A stretch of DNA of 64,000 nt from Saccoglossus kowalevskii (taxonomy: Eukaryota; Hemichordata; Enteropneusta; Harrimaniidae). The position numbers and the translations under genes were made by a program. The stretch is taken from positions 1 to 64,000 of the forward strand of contig NW_003158458.1 in the NCBI RefSeq assembly GCF_000003605.2, read 5' to 3'. This document shows positions 41,807-58,374 of the stretch, piece by piece. Below the pieces are notes generated by a model. It worked only from the letters and a program-made list of their open reading frames with translations. It did no database searches and was not told the origin of the DNA. Within the stretch, counting starts at the first letter, position 1. Every line of letters starts with the position of its first letter.

Positions 41807-44800
41807 CACTTACCTATCACACAGTCTGGTGACAAAATACTAAATCACTAACCTATCACACAGTCTGGTGACAAAATACTAAATCACATACCTATCACAC
41901 AGTATGGTGACAAGATACTAAATCACTTACCTATCACACAGTCTGGTGACAAGATACTAAATCACATACCTATCACACAGTCTGGTGACAAGATACTAAA
42001 TCACTTACCTATCACACAGTCTGGTGACAAAATACTATATCACTTACCTATCACACAGTCTGGTGACAAGATACTAAATCACATACCTATCACACAGTCT
42101 GGTGACAAGATACTAAATCACATACCTATCACACAGTCTGGTGACAAGATACTAAATCACTTACCTATCACACAGTCTGGTGACAAGATACTAAATCACT
42201 TACCTATCACACAGTCTGGTGACAACATACTAAATCACTTACCTATCACACAGTCTGGTGACAACATACTAAATCACATACCTATCACACAGTCTGGTGA
42301 CAAGATACTAAATCACTTACCTATCACACAGTCTGGTGACAAAATACTAAATCACTTACCTATCACACGGTCTGGTGACAAAATACTAAATCACTTACCT
42401 ATCACACAGTCTGGTGACAAGATACTAAATTACATACCTATCACACAGTCTGGTGACAAGATACTAAATCACATACCTATCACACAGTCTGGTGACAAGA
42501 TACTAAATCACATACCTATCACACAGTCTGGTGACAAGATACTAAATCACTTACCTATCACACAGTCTGGTGACAAGATACTAAATCACTTACCTATCAC
42601 AAAGTCTGGTGACAATATACTAAATCACTTACCTATCACACAGTCTGGTGACAAGATACTAAATCACTTACCTATCACACAGTCTGGTGACAAGATACTA
42701 AATCACATACCTATCACACAGTCTGGTGACAAGATACTAAATCACGTACCTATCACACAGTCTGGTGACAAGATACTAAATCACTTACCTATCACACAGT
42801 CTGGTGACAAGATACTAAATCACTTACCTATCACACAGTCTGGTGACAAGATACTAAATCACATACCTATCACACAGTCTGGTGACAAGATACTAAATCA
42901 CATACCTATCACACAGTCTGGTGACAAGATACTAAATCACTTACCTATCACACAGTCTGGTGACAAGATACTAAATCACTTACCTATCACACAGTCTGGT
43001 GACAAGATACTAAATCACATACCTATCACACAGTCTGGTGACAAGATACTAAATCACATACCTATCACACAGTCTGGTGACAAGATACTAAATCACTTAC
43101 CTATCACACAGTCTGGTGACAAGATACTAAATCACTTACCTATCACACAGTCTGGTGACAACATACTAAATCACTTACCTATCACACAGTCTGGTGACAA
43201 GATACTAAATCACATACCTATCACACAGTCTGGTGACAAAATACTAAATCACTTGCCTATTACACAGTCTGGTGACAAGATACTAAATCACATATCTATC
43301 ACACAGTCTGGTGACAAAATACTAAATCACTTACCTATCACACAGTCTGGTGACAAAATACTAAATCACATACCTATCACAAAGTCTGGTGACAAGATAC
43401 TAAATCACTTACCTATCACACAGTCTGGTGACAAAATACTAAATCACTTACCTATCACACAGTCTGGTGACAAAATACTAAATCACTTACCTATCACACA
43501 GTCTGGTGACAAGATACAAAATCACATACCTATCACACAGTCTGGTGACAAGATACTAAATCACATACCTATCACACAGTCTGGTGACAAGATACTAAAT
43601 CACTTACCAATCACACAGTCTGGGGACAAGATACTAAATCACTTACCTATCACACAGTCTGGTGACAACATACTAAATTACTTACCTATCACACAGTCTG
43701 GTGACAAGATACTAAATCACATACCTATCACACAGTCTGGTGACAAAATACTAAATCACTTGCCTATCACACAGTCTGGTGACAAGATACTAAGTCACAT
43801 ACCTATCACACAGTCTGGTGACAAGATACTAAATCACATACCTATTACACAGTCTGGTGACAAGATACTATATCACATACCTATCACACAGTCTGGTGAC
43901 AAGATACCAAATCACTTACCTATTACACAGTCTGGTGACAAGATACTAAATCACATTTCTATCACACAGTCTGGTGACAAGTTACTAAATCACATACCTA
44001 TCACACTGTCTGGTGACACGATACTAAATCACTTACCTATCACACAGTCTGGTGACAAAATACTAAATCACTTACCTATCACATAGACTGATGACAAGAT
44101 ACTAAATCACTTACCTATCACACAGTCTGGTGACAAAATAATAAATCACTTACCTATCACACAGTCTGGTGACAAAATACTAAATCACATACCTATCACA
44201 CAGTCTGGTGACAAGATACTAAATCACTTACCTATCACACAGTCTGGTGACAAGATACTAAATCACATACCTATCACACAGTCTGGTGACAAAATACTAA
44301 ATCACTTACCTATCACACAGTCTGGTGACAAAATACTAAATCACTTACCTATCTCACAGTCTGGTGACAAGATACTAAATCACATACCTATCACACAGTC
44401 TGGTGACAAGATACTAAATCACTTACCTATCACACAGTCTGGTGACAAGATACTAAATCACTTACCTATCACACAGTCTGGTGACAACATACTAAATCAC
44501 TTACCTATCACACAGTCTGGTGACAAGATACTAAATCACATACCTATCACACAGTCTGGTGACAAAATACTAAATCACTTACCTATCACACAGTCTGGTG
44601 ACAAGATACTAAATCACTTACCTATCACACAGTCTGGTGACAACATAATAAATCACATACCTATCACACAGTCTGGGGACAAGATACTAAATCACATACC
44701 TATCACACAGTCTGGTGACAAGATACTAAATCACTTACCTATCACACAGTCTGGTGACAAAATACTAAATCACTTACCTATCACACGGTGTGGTGACAAA

Positions 44801-45082
44801 ATACTAAATCACTTACCTATCACACAGTCTGGTGACAAGATACTAAATTACATACCTATCACACCGTCTGGTGACAAGATACTAAATCACATATCTATCA
44901 CACAGTCTGGTGACAAGATACTAAATCACTTACCTATCACACAGTCTGGTGACAAGATACTAAATCACATACCTATCACACAGTCTGGTGACAAGATACT
45001 AAATCACTTACCTATCACACAGTCTGGTGACAAGATACTAAATCACTTACCTATCACACAGTCTGGTGACAACATACTAAAT

Positions 45083-45316
45083 CACATATCTATCATACAG
45101 TCTGGTGACAAGATACCAAATCACTTACCTAACACACAGTCTGGTGACAAGATACTAAATCACATGCCTATCACACAGTCTGGTGACAAGATACCAAATC
45201 ACTTACCTATCACGCAGTCTGGTGACAAGATACCAAATCACATACCTATCACACAGTCTGGTGACAAGATACTAAATCACATACCTATCACACTGTCTGG
45301 TGACAAGATACTAAAT
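45083..45316 (+). repeat. Cassette A2 copy (6 monomers)
   Basis: Partner of the 41.57 kb copy at exactly 90 monomers. Its one private change is an ATG-containing CACATGCC monomer at 45161. Confidence 0.88.
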
Positions 45317-46330
45317 CACTTACCTATCACACAGTCTGGTGACAAAATACTAAATCACTAACCTATCACACAGTCTGGTGACAAAATACTAAATCACATA
45401 CCTATCACACAGTATGGTGACAAGATACTAAATCACTTACCTATCACACAGTCTGGTGACAAGATACTAAATCACATACCTATCACACAGTCTGGTGACA
45501 AGATACTAAATCACTTACCTATCACACAGTCTGGTGACAAAATACTATATCACTTACCTATCACACAGTCTGGTGACAAAATACTAAATCACTTACCTAT
45601 CACACAGTCTGGTGACAAGATACTAAATCACATACCTATCACACAGTCTGGTGACAAGATACTAAATCACATACCTATCACACAGTCTGGTGACAAGATA
45701 CTAAATCACTTACCTATCACACAGTCTGGTGACAAGATACTAAATCACTTACCTATCACACAGTCTGGTGACAACATACTAAATCACATACCTATCACAC
45801 AGTCTGGTGACAAGATACTAAATCACTTACCTATCACACAGTCTGGTGACAAAATACTAAATCACTTACCTATCACACAGTCTGGTGACAAAATACTAAA
45901 TCACTTACCTATCACACAGTCTGATGACAAGATACTAAATTACATACCTATCACACAGTCTGGTGACAAGATACTAAATCACTTACCTATCACACAGTCT
46001 GGTGACAAAATACTAAATCACTTACCTATCACACAGTCTGGTGACAAAATACTAAATCACTTACCTATCACACAGTCTGGTGACAAAATACTAAATCACT
46101 TACCTATCACACAGTCTGGTGACAAGATACTAAATCACATACCTATCACACAGTCTGGTGACAAGATACTAAATCACATACCTATCACACAGTCTGGTGA
46201 GAAGATTCTAAATCACATACCTATCACACAGTCTGGTGACAAGATACTAAATCACTTACCTATCACACAGTCTGGTGACAAGATACTAAATCACTTACCT
46301 ATCACACAGTCTGGTGATAACATACTAAAT

Positions 46331-46523
46331 CACATATCTATCATACAGTCTGGTGACAAGATACCAAATCACTTACCTAACACAATCTGGTGACAAGATA
46401 CTAAATCACATACCTATCACACAGTCTGGTGACAAGATACCAAATCACTTACCTATCACGCAGTCTGGTGACAAGATACCAAATCACATACCTATCACAC
46501 TGTCTGGTGACAAGATACTAAAT
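46331..46523 (+). repeat. Cassette A2 copy with two-base deletion
   Basis: Marks are in order, but CACACAGTCTGG is shortened to CACAATCTGG at about 46384. It is 32 monomers after the previous copy and is followed by a cassette B copy. Confidence 0.86.
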
Positions 46524-49500
46524 CACTTACCTATCACACAGTCTGGTGACAAAATACTAAATCACATATCTATCACACAGTCTGGTGACAAGTTACTAAA
46601 TCACATACCTATCACACTGTCTGGTGACAAGATACTAAATCACTTACCTATCACACAGTCTGGTGACAAAATACTAAATCACTTACCTATCACATAGTCT
46701 GGTGACAAGATACTAAATCACTTACCTATCACACAGTCTGGTGACAACATACTAAATCACATACCTATCACACAGTCTGGTGACAAGATACTAAATCACA
46801 TACCTATCACACAGTCTGGTGACAAGATACTAAATCACTTACCTATCACACAGTCTGGTGACAAAATACTAAATCAGTTACCTATCACACGGTCTGGTGA
46901 CAAAATACTAAATCACTTACCTATCACACAGTCTGGTGACAAGATACTAAATTACATACCTATCACACAGTCTGGTGACAAGATACTAAATCACATATCT
47001 ATCACACAGTCTGGTGACAAGATACTAAATCACTTACCTATCACACAGTCTGGTGACAAGATACTATATCACATACATATCACACAGTCTGGTGACAAGA
47101 TACTAAATCACATACCTATCACACAGTCTGGTGACAAGATACTAAATCACTTACCTATCACACAGTCTGGTGACAAGATACTAAATCACATACCTATCAC
47201 ACAGTCTGGTGACAAGATACTAAATCACTTACCTATCACACAGTCTGGTGACAAAATACTATATCACTTACCTATCACACAGTCTGGTGACAAAATACTA
47301 AATCACTTACCTATCACACAGTCTGGTGACAAGATACTAACTCACATACCTATCACACAGTCTGGTGACAAGATACTAAATCACATACCTATCACACAGT
47401 CTGGTGACAAGATACTAAATCACTTACCTATCACACAGTCTGGTGACAAGATACTAAATCACTTACCTATCACACAGTCTGGTGACAACATACTAAATCA
47501 CTTACCTATCACACAGTCTGGTGACAAGATACTAAATCACATACCTATCACACAGTCTGGTGACAAAATACTAAATCACTTACCTATCACACGGTCTGGT
47601 GACAAAATACTAAATCACTTACCTATCACACAGTCTGCTGACAAGATACTAAATTACATACCTATCACACAGTCTGGTGACAAGATACTAAATCACATAC
47701 CTATCACACAGTCTGGTGACAAGATACTAAATCACTTACCTATCACACAGTCTGGTGACAAGATACTAAATCACATACCTATCACACAGTCTGGTGACAA
47801 GATACTAAATCACTTACCTATCACACAGTCTGGTGACAAAATACTAAATCACTTACCTATCACACAGTCTGGTGACAAAATACTAAATCACTTACCTATC
47901 ACACAGTCTGGTGACAAGATACTATATCACATACCTATCACACAGTCTGGTGACAAGATACTAAATCACATACCTATCACACAGTCTGGTGACATGATAC
48001 TAAATCACTTACCTATCACACAGTCTGGTGACAAAATACTAAATAACTAACCTATCACACAGTCTGGTGACAAAATACTAAATCACTTACCTATCACACA
48101 GTGTGGTGACAAGATACTAAATCACATACCTATCACACAGTCTGGTGACAAGATACTAAATCACATACCTATCACACAGTCTGGTGAGAAGATACTAAGT
48201 CACTTACCTATCACACAGTCTGGTGACAAGATACTAAATCACTTACCTATCACACAGTCTGTTGACAAGATACTAAATCACATACCTATCACACAGTCTG
48301 GTGACAAGATACTAAATCACATACCTATCACACAGTCTGGTGACAAGATACTAAATCACATACCTATCACACAGTCTGGTGACAAGATACTAAATCACTT
48401 ACTTATCACACAGTTTGGTGACAAAATACTAAATCACTTACCTATCACACAGTCTGGTGACAAGATACTAAATCACATACCTATCACACAGTCTGGTGAC
48501 AAGATACTAAATCACATACCTATCACACAGTCTGGTGACAAGATACTAAATCACTTACCTATCACACAGTCTGGTGACAAGATACTAAATCACTTACCTA
48601 TCACACAGTCTGGTGACAAGATTCTAAATCACTTACCTATCACACAGTCTGGTGACAAGATACTAAATCACTTACCTATCACACAGTCTGGTGACAAGAT
48701 ACTAAATCACATACCTATCACACAGTCTGGTGACAAGATACTAAATCACATACCTATCACAAAGTCTGGTGACAAGATACTAAATCACATACCTATCACA
48801 CAGTCTGGTGACAAGATACTAAATCGCTTACCTATCACAAAGTCTGGTGACAAGATACTAAATCACTACCTATCACACAGTCTGGTGACAAGATACTAAA
48901 TCACTTACCTATCACACAGTCTGGTGACAAAATACTAAATCACTTACCTATTACACAGTCTGGTGACAAGATACTAAATCACATATCTATCACACGGTCT
49001 GGTGACAAGATACCAAATCACATACCTATCACACAGTCTGGTGACAAGATACTAAATCACGTACCTATCACACAGTCTGTTGACAAGATACTAAATCACT
49101 TGCCTATTACACAGTCTGGTGACAAGATACTATATCACATACCTATCACACAGTCTGGTGACAAGATACCAAATCACTTACCTATTACACAGTCTGGTGA
49201 CAAGATACTATATCACATACCTATCACACAGTCTGGTGACAAGATACTAAATCACTTACCTATCACACAGTCTGGTGACAAAATACTAAATCACTTACCT
49301 ATCACACAGTCTGGTGACAAGATACTAAATCACATACCTATCACACAGTCTGGTGACAAGATACTAAATCACATACCTATCACACAGTCTGGTGACAAGA
49401 TACTAAATCACTTACCTATCACACAGTCTGGTGACAAGATACTAAATCACTTACCTATCACACAGTCTGGTGACAACATACTAAATCACTTACCTATCAC

Positions 49501-52500
49501 ACAGTCTGGTGACAAGATACTAAATCACATACCTATCACACAGTCTGGTGACAAAATACTAAATCACTTGCCTATTACACAGTCTGGTGACAAGATACTA
49601 AATCACATATCTATCACACAGTCTGGTGACAAAATACTAAATCACTTACCTATCACACAGTCTGGTGACAAAATACTAAATCACATACCTATCACAAAGT
49701 CTGGTGACAAGATACTAAATCACTTACCTATCACACAGTCTGGTGACAAAATACTAAATCACTTACCTATCACACAGTCTGGTGACAAAATACTAAATCA
49801 CTTACCTATCACACAGTCTGGTGACAAGATACTAAATCACATACCTATCACACAGTCTGGTGACAAGATACTAAATCACATACCTATCACACAGTCTGGT
49901 GACAAAATACTAAATCACTTACCTATCACACAGTCTGGTGACAAGATACTAAATCACATACCTATCACACAGTCTGGTGACAAGATACTAAATCACATAC
50001 CTATCACACAGTCTGGTGACAAGATACTAAATCACTTACCTATCACACAGTCTGGTGACAAGATACTAAATCACTTACCTATCACACAGTCTGGTGACAA
50101 GATACTAAATCACTTACCTATCACACAGTCTGGTGACAAGATACTAAATCACATACCTATCACACAGTCTGGTGACAAAATACTAAATCACTTGCCTATT
50201 ACACAGTCTGGTGACAAGATACTAAATCACATATCTATCACACAGTCTGGTGACAAAATACTAAATCACTTACCTATCACACAGTCTGGTGACAAAATAC
50301 GAAATCACTTACCTATCTCACAGTCTGGTGACAAGATACTAAATCACATACCTATCACACAGTCTGGTGACAAGATACTAAATCACTTACCTATCACACA
50401 GTCTGGTGACAAGATACTTAATCACTTACCTATCACACAGTCTGGTGACAACATACTAAATCACTTACCTATCACACAGTCTGGTGACAAGATACTAAAT
50501 CTCATACCTATCACACAGTCTGGTGACAAGATACTAAATCACTTACCTATCACACAGTCTGGTGACAAAATACTAAATCACTTACCTATCACACGGTCTG
50601 GTGACAAAATACTAAATCACTTACCTATCACACAGTCTGGTGACAAGATACTAAATTACATACCTATCACACAGTCTGGTGACAAGATACTAAATCACAT
50701 ACCTATCACACAGTCTGGTGACAAGATACTAAATCACTTACCTATCACACAGTCGGGTGACAAAATACTAAATCACTTACCTATCACACAGTCTGGTGAC
50801 AAGATACTAAATCACATACCTATCACACAGTCTGGTGACAAGATACTAAATCACATACCTATCACACAGTCTGGTGACAAGATACTAAATCACTTACCTA
50901 TCACACAGTCTGGTGACAAGATACTAAATCACTTACCTATCACACAGTCTGGTGACAACATACTAAATCACTTACCTATCACACAGTCTGGTGACAAGAT
51001 ACTAAATCACATACCTATCACACAGTCTGGTGACAAAATACTAAATCACTTGCCTATTACACAGTCTGGTGACAAGATACTAAATCACATATCTATCACA
51101 CAGTCTGGTGACAAAATACTAAATCACTTACCTATCACACAGTCTGGTGACAAAATACTAAATCACTTACCTATCTCACAGTCTGGTGACAAGATACTAA
51201 ATCACATACCTATCACACAGTCTGGTGACAAGATACTAAATCACTTACCTATCACACAGTCTGGTGACAAGATACTAAATCACTTACCTATCACACAGTC
51301 TGGTGACAAAATACTAAATCACTTACCTATCACACGGTCTGGTGACAAAATACTAAATCACTTACCTATCACACAGTCTGGTGACAAGATACTAAATTAC
51401 ATACCTATCACACAGTCTGGTGACAAGATACTAAATCACATACCTATCACACAGTCTGGTGACAAGATACTAAATCACTTACCTATCACACAGTCTGGTG
51501 ACAAGATACTAAATCACATACCTATCACACAGTCTGGTGACAAGATACTAAATCACTTACCTATCACACAGTCTGGTGACAAAATACTAAATCACTTACC
51601 TATCACACAGTCTGGTGACAAAATACTAAATCACTTACTTATCACACAATCTGGTGACAAGATACTAAATCACATACCTATCACACAGTCTGGTGACATG
51701 ATACTAAATCACATACCTATCACACAGTCTGGTGACAAGATACTAAATCACTTACCTATCACACAGTCTGGTGACAAAATACTAATCACTTACCTATCAC
51801 ACAGTCTGGTGACAAGATACTAACTCACATACCTATCACACAGTCTGGTGACAAGATACTAAATCACATACCTATCACACAGTCTGGTGACAAGATACTA
51901 AATCACTTACCTATCACACAGTCTGGTGACAAGATACTAAATCACTTACCTATCACACAGTCTGGTGACAACATACTAAATCACTTACCTATCACACAGT
52001 CTGGTGACAACATACTAAATCACATACCTATCACACAGTCTGGTGACAAGATACTAAATCACTTACCTATCACACAGTCTGGTGGCAAAATACTAAATCA
52101 CTTACCTATCACACGGTCTGGTGACAAAATACTAAATCACTTACCTATCACACAGTCTGGTGACAAGATACTAAATTACATACCTATCACACAGTCTGGT
52201 GACAAGATACTAAATCACATACCTATCACACAGTCTGGTGACAAGATACTAAATCACTTACCTATCACACAGTCTGGTGACAAAATACTAAATCACTTAC
52301 CTATCACACAGTCTGGTGACAAGATACCAAATCACTTACCTATCACAAAGTCTGGTGAAAAGATACTAAATCACTTACCTATCACACAGTCTGGTGACAA
52401 AATACTAAATCACTTACCTATTACACAGTCTGGTGACAAGATACTAAATTACATACCTATCACACAGTCTGGTGACAAGATACTAAATCACATACCTATC

Positions 52501-52534
52501 ACACAGTCTTGTGACAAGATACTAAATCACTTAC

Positions 52535-52605
52535 CTATCACAAATCTGGTGACAGATACTAAATCACTTACCTATCACACAGTCTGGTGACAGATACTAA
52601 ATCAC
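52535..52605 (+). repeat. Cluster of one-base deletions in the array
   Basis: Three single-base losses fall within about 60 bp: CACAAATCTGG for CACAAAGTCTGG, and GACAGATACT for GACAAGATACT twice. Elsewhere indels are usually thousands of bases apart, so the cluster suggests a local consensus weakness. Confidence 0.75.
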
Positions 52606-54123
52606 TTACCTATCACACAGTCTGGTGACAAAATACTAAATCACTTACCTATCACACAGTCTGGTGACAAGATACTAAATTACTTACCTATCACACAGTC
52701 TGGTGACAAGATACTAAATCACATACCTATCACACAGTCTGGTGACAAGATACTAAATCACTTACCTATCACACAGTCTGGTGACAAGATACTAAATCAC
52801 TTACCTATCACACAGTCTGGTGACAACATACTAAATCACATACCTATCACACAGTCTGGTGACAAGATACTAAATCACATACCTATCGCACAGTCTGGTG
52901 ACAAAATACTAAATCACTTACCTATCACACGGTCTGGTGACAAAATACTAAATCACTTACCTATCACACAGTCTGGTGACAAGATACTAAATCACATACC
53001 TATCACACAGTCTGGTGACAAGATACTAAATCACATACCTATCACACAGTCTGGTGACAAGATACTAAATCACTTACCTATCACACAGTCTGGTGACAAG
53101 ATACTAAATCACTTACCTATCACACAGTCTGGTGACAACATACTAAATCACATACCTATCACACAGTCTGGTGACAAGATACTAAATCACATACCTATCA
53201 CACAGTCTGGTGACAAGATACTAAATCACTTACCTATCACACAGTCTGGTGACAAAATACTAAATCAGTTACCTATCACACGGTCTGGTGACAAAATACT
53301 AAATCACTTACCTATCACACAGTCTGGTGACAAGATACTAAATTACATACCTATCACACAGTCTGGTGACAAGATACTAAATCACATATCTATCACACAG
53401 TCTGGTGACAAGATACTAAATCACTTACCTATCACACAGTCTGGTGACAAGATACTATATCACATACATATCACACAGTCTGGTGACAAGATACTAAATC
53501 ACATACCTATCACACAGTCTGGTGACAAGATACTAAATCACTTACCTATCACACAGTCTGGTGACAAGATACTAAATCACATACCTATCACACAGTCTGG
53601 TGACAAGATACTAAATCACTTACCTATCACACAGTCTGGTGACAAAATACTAAATCACTTACCTATCACACAGTCTGGTGACAAAATACTAAATCACTTA
53701 CCTATCACACAGTCTGGTTACAAGATACTAAATCACATACCTATCACACAGTCTGGTGACAAGATACTAAATCACATACCTATCACACAGTCTGGTGACA
53801 AGATACTAAATCACTTACCTATCACACAGTCTGGTAACAAAATACTAAATCACTTACCTATCACACAGTCTGGTGACAAAATACTAAATCACTTACCTAT
53901 CACACAGTCTGGTGACAAGATACTAAATCACATACCTATCACACAGTCTGGTGACAAGATACTAAATCACATACCTATCACACAGTCTGGTGACAAGATA
54001 CTAAATCACATACCTATCACACAGTCTGGTGACAAGATACTAAATCACTTACCTATCACACAGTCTGGTGACAAGATACTAAATCACTTACCTATCACAC
54101 AGTCTGGTGACAACATACTAAAT

Positions 54124-55449
54124 CACATATCTATCATACAGTCTGGTGACAAGATACTAAATCACATACCTATCACACTGTCTGGTGACAAGATACTAAA
54201 TCACTTACCTATCACACTGTCTGGTGACAAGATACTAAATCACTTACCTATCACACAGTCTGGTGACAAAATACTAAATCACATATCTATCACACAGTCT
54301 GGTGACAAGTTACTAAATCACTTACCTATCACACAGTCTGGTGACAAGATACTAAATCACTTACCTATCACACAGTCTGGTGACAAAATACTAAATCACT
54401 TACCTATCACATAGTCTGGTGACAAGATACTAAATCACTTACCTATCACACAGTCTGGTGACAAAATACTAAATCACTTACCTATCACACAGTCTGGTGA
54501 CAAGATACTAAATCACATACCTATCACACAGTCTGGTGACAAGATACTAAATCACATACCTATCACACAGTCTGGTGAGAAGATACTAAATCACATACCT
54601 ATCACACAGTCTGGTGACAAGATACTAAATCACTTACCTATCACACAGTCTGGTGACAAGATACTAAATCACTTACCTATCACACAGTCTGGTGACAACA
54701 TACTAAATCACATATCTATCATACAGTCTGGTGACAAGATACCAAATCACTTACCTATCACACAGTCTGGTGACAAGATACTAAATCACATACCTATCAC
54801 ACAGTCTGGTGACAAGATACTAAATCACTTACCTATCACGCAGTCTGGTGACAAAATACTAAATCACATATCTATCACACAGTCTGGTGACAAGTTACTA
54901 AATCACATACCTATCACACTGTCTGGTGACAAGATACTAAATCACTTACCTATCACACAGTCTGGTGACAAAATACTAAATCACTTACCTATCACACAGT
55001 CTGGTGACAAAATACTAAATCACTTACCTATCACACAGTCTGGTGACAAGATACTAAATCACATACCTATCACACAGTCTGGTGACAAGATACTAAATCA
55101 CATACCTATCACACAGTCTGGTGAGAAGATACTAAATCACATACCTATCACACAGTCTGGTGACAAGATACTAAATCACTTACATATCACACAGTCTGGT
55201 GACAAGATACTAAATCACTTACCTATCACACAGTCTGGTGACAACATACTAAATCACATATCTATCATACAGTCTGGTGACAAGATACCAAATCACTTAC
55301 CTAACACACAGTCTGGTGACAAGATACTAAATCACATACCTATCACACAGTCTGGTGACAAGATACCAAATCACTTACCTATCACGCAGTCTGGTGACAA
55401 GATACCAAATCACATACCTATCACACTGTCTGGTGACAAGATACTAAAT
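54124..55449 (+). repeat. Tandem 15- and 14-monomer higher-order repeats
   Basis: The CTATCATACAG monomer starts at 54124, 54709 and 55255, giving units of 585 and 546 bp. Each of the first two units contains a cassette B (GTTAC at 54309 and 54894) and a GTGAGAAG monomer, and ends with an ACAACATA monomer. The second unit is one monomer shorter and lacks the TAG monomer. Confidence 0.83.
55255..55449 (+). repeat. Cassette A2 copy
   Basis: Five-monomer form ending in ACTGTCTGG, then CACTAACC and CAGGCTGG monomers. Two related CTATCATACAG monomers at 54124 and 54709 lie 29 and 14 monomers upstream. Confidence 0.87.
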
Positions 55450-58374
55450 CACTTACCTATCACACAGTCTGGTGACAAAATACTAAATCACTAACCTATC
55501 ACACAGGCTGGTGACAAAATACTAAATCACATACCTATCACACAGTCTGGTGACAAGATACTAAATCACATACCTATCACACAGTCTGGTGACAAGATAC
55601 TAAATCACATACCTATCACACAGTCTGGTGACAAGATACTAAATCACATACCTATCACACAGTCTGGTGACAAGATACTAAATCACTTACCTATCACACA
55701 GTCTGGTGACAAAATACTAAATCACTTACCTATCACACAGTCTGGTGACAAGATACTAAATCACTTACCTATCACACAGTCTGGTGACAAGATACTAACT
55801 CACATACCTATCACACAGTCTGGTGACAAGATACTAAATCACATACCTATCACACAGTCTGGTGACAAGATACTAAATCACTTACCTATCACACAGTCTG
55901 GTGACAAGATACTAAATCACTTACCTATCACACAGTCTGGTGACAACATACTAAATCACTTACCTATCACACAGTCTGGTGACAACATACTAAATCACAT
56001 ACCTATCACACAGTCTGGTGACAAGATACTAAATCACTTACCTATCACACAGTCTGGTGACAAAATACTAAATCACTTACCTATCACACAGTCTGGTGAC
56101 AAAATACTAAATCACTTACCTATCACACAGTCTGGTGACAAGATACTAAATCACATACCTATCACACAGTCTGGTGACAAGATACTAAATCACATACCTA
56201 TCACACAGTCTGGTAACAAGATACTAAATCACTTACCTATCACACAATCTGGTGACAAGATACTAAATCACTTACCTATCACACAGTCTGGTGACAACAT
56301 ACTAAATCACTTACCTATTACACAGTCTGGTGACAACATACTAAATCACATACCTATCACACAGTCTGGTGACAAGATACTAAATCACTTACCTATCACA
56401 CAGTCTGGTGACAAAATACTAAATCACTTACCTATCACACGGTCTGGTGACAAAATACTAAATCACTTACCTATCACACAGTCTGGTGACAAGATACTAA
56501 ATTACATACCTATCACACAGTCTGGTGACAAGATACTAAATCACATACCTATCACACAGTCTGGTGACAAGATACTAAATCACTTACCTATCACACAGTC
56601 TGGTGACAAAATACTAAATCACTTACCTATCACACAGTCTGGTGACAAGATACTAAATCACTTACCTATCACAAAGTCTGGTGAAAAGATACTAAATCAC
56701 TTACCTATCACACAGTCTGGTGACAAGATACTAAATCACATACCTATCACACAGTCTGGTGACAAGATACTAAATCACTTACCTATCACACATTCTGGTG
56801 ACAAGATACTAAATCACTTACCTATCACACAGTCTGGTGACAAGATACTAAATCACATACCTATCACACAGTCTGGTGACAAGATACTAAATCACATACC
56901 TATCACACAGTCTGGTGACAAGATACTAAATCACTTACCTATCACACAGTCTGGTGACAAGATACTAAATCACTTACCTATCACACAGTCTGGTGACAAA
57001 ATACTAAATCACTTATCTATTACACAGTCTGGTGACAAGATACTAAATCACATATCTATCACACGGTCTGGTGACAAGATACCAAATCACATACCTATCA
57101 CACAGTCTGGTGACAAGATACTAAATCACGTACCTATCACACAGTCTGTTGACAGGATACTAAATCACTTGCCTATTACACAGTCTGGTGACAAGATACT
57201 ATATCACATACCTATCACACAGTCTGGTGACAAGATACCAAATCACTTACCTATTACACAGTCTTGTGACAAGATACTAAATCACATACCTATCACACAG
57301 TCTGGTGACAAAATACTAAATCACTTACCTATCACACAGTCTGGTGACAAAATACTAAATCACTTACCTATCTGACAGTCTGGTGACAAGATACTAAATC
57401 ACATACCTATCACACAGTCTGGTGACAAGATACTAAATCACTTACCTATCACACAGTCTGGTGACAAGATACTAAATCACTTACCTATCACACAGTCTGG
57501 TGACAACATACTAAATCACTTACCTATCACACAGTCTGGTGACAAGATACTAAATCACATACCTATCACACAGTCTGGTGACAAAATACTAAATCACTTA
57601 CCTATCACACGGTCTGGTGACAAAATACTAAATCACTTACCTATCACACAGTCTGGTGACAAGATACTAAATTACATACCTATCACACAGTCTGGTGACA
57701 AGATACTAAATCACATACCTATCACACAGTCTGGTGACAAAATACTAAATCACTTACCTATCACACAGTCTGGTGACAAGATACTAAATCACTTACCTAT
57801 CACACAGTCTGGTGACAAAATACTAAATCACTTACCTATTACACAGTCTGGTGACAAGATACTAAATTACATACCTATCACACAGTCTGGTGACAAGATA
57901 CTAAATCACATACCTATCACAAAGTCTGGTGACAAGATACTAAATCACTTACCTATCACACAGTCTGGTGACAAAATACTAAATCACTTACCTATCACAC
58001 GGTCTGGTGACAAAATACTAAATCACTTACCTATCACACAGTCTGGTGACAAGATACTAAATCACATACCTATCACACAGTCTGGTGACAAGATACTAAA
58101 TCACTTGCCTATCACACAGTCTGGTGACAAGATACTAAATCACTTACCTATCACACAGTCTGGTGACAAGATACTAAATCACTTACCTATTACACAGTCT
58201 GGTGACAAGATACTATATCACATACCTATCACACAGTCTGGTGACAAGATACTAAATCACTTACCTATCACACAGTCTGGTGACAAAATACTAAATCACT
58301 TACCTATCACACAGTCTGGTGACAAGATACTAAATCACTTACCTATCACACAGTCTGGTGACAAGATACTAAAT

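Larger units (their letters stand above)
41440..45570 (+). repeat. Duplicated segments at 3,510-bp (90-monomer) offset
   Basis: About 41440-42060 and 44950-45570 share the same series of marks at the same offset: cassette A2 (CCTAACAC at 41618 and 45128), CACTAACC (41848 and 45358), CAGTATGG and AATACTATAT (42031 and 45541). The span given covers both copies and the unmatched array between them. Confidence 0.82.
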
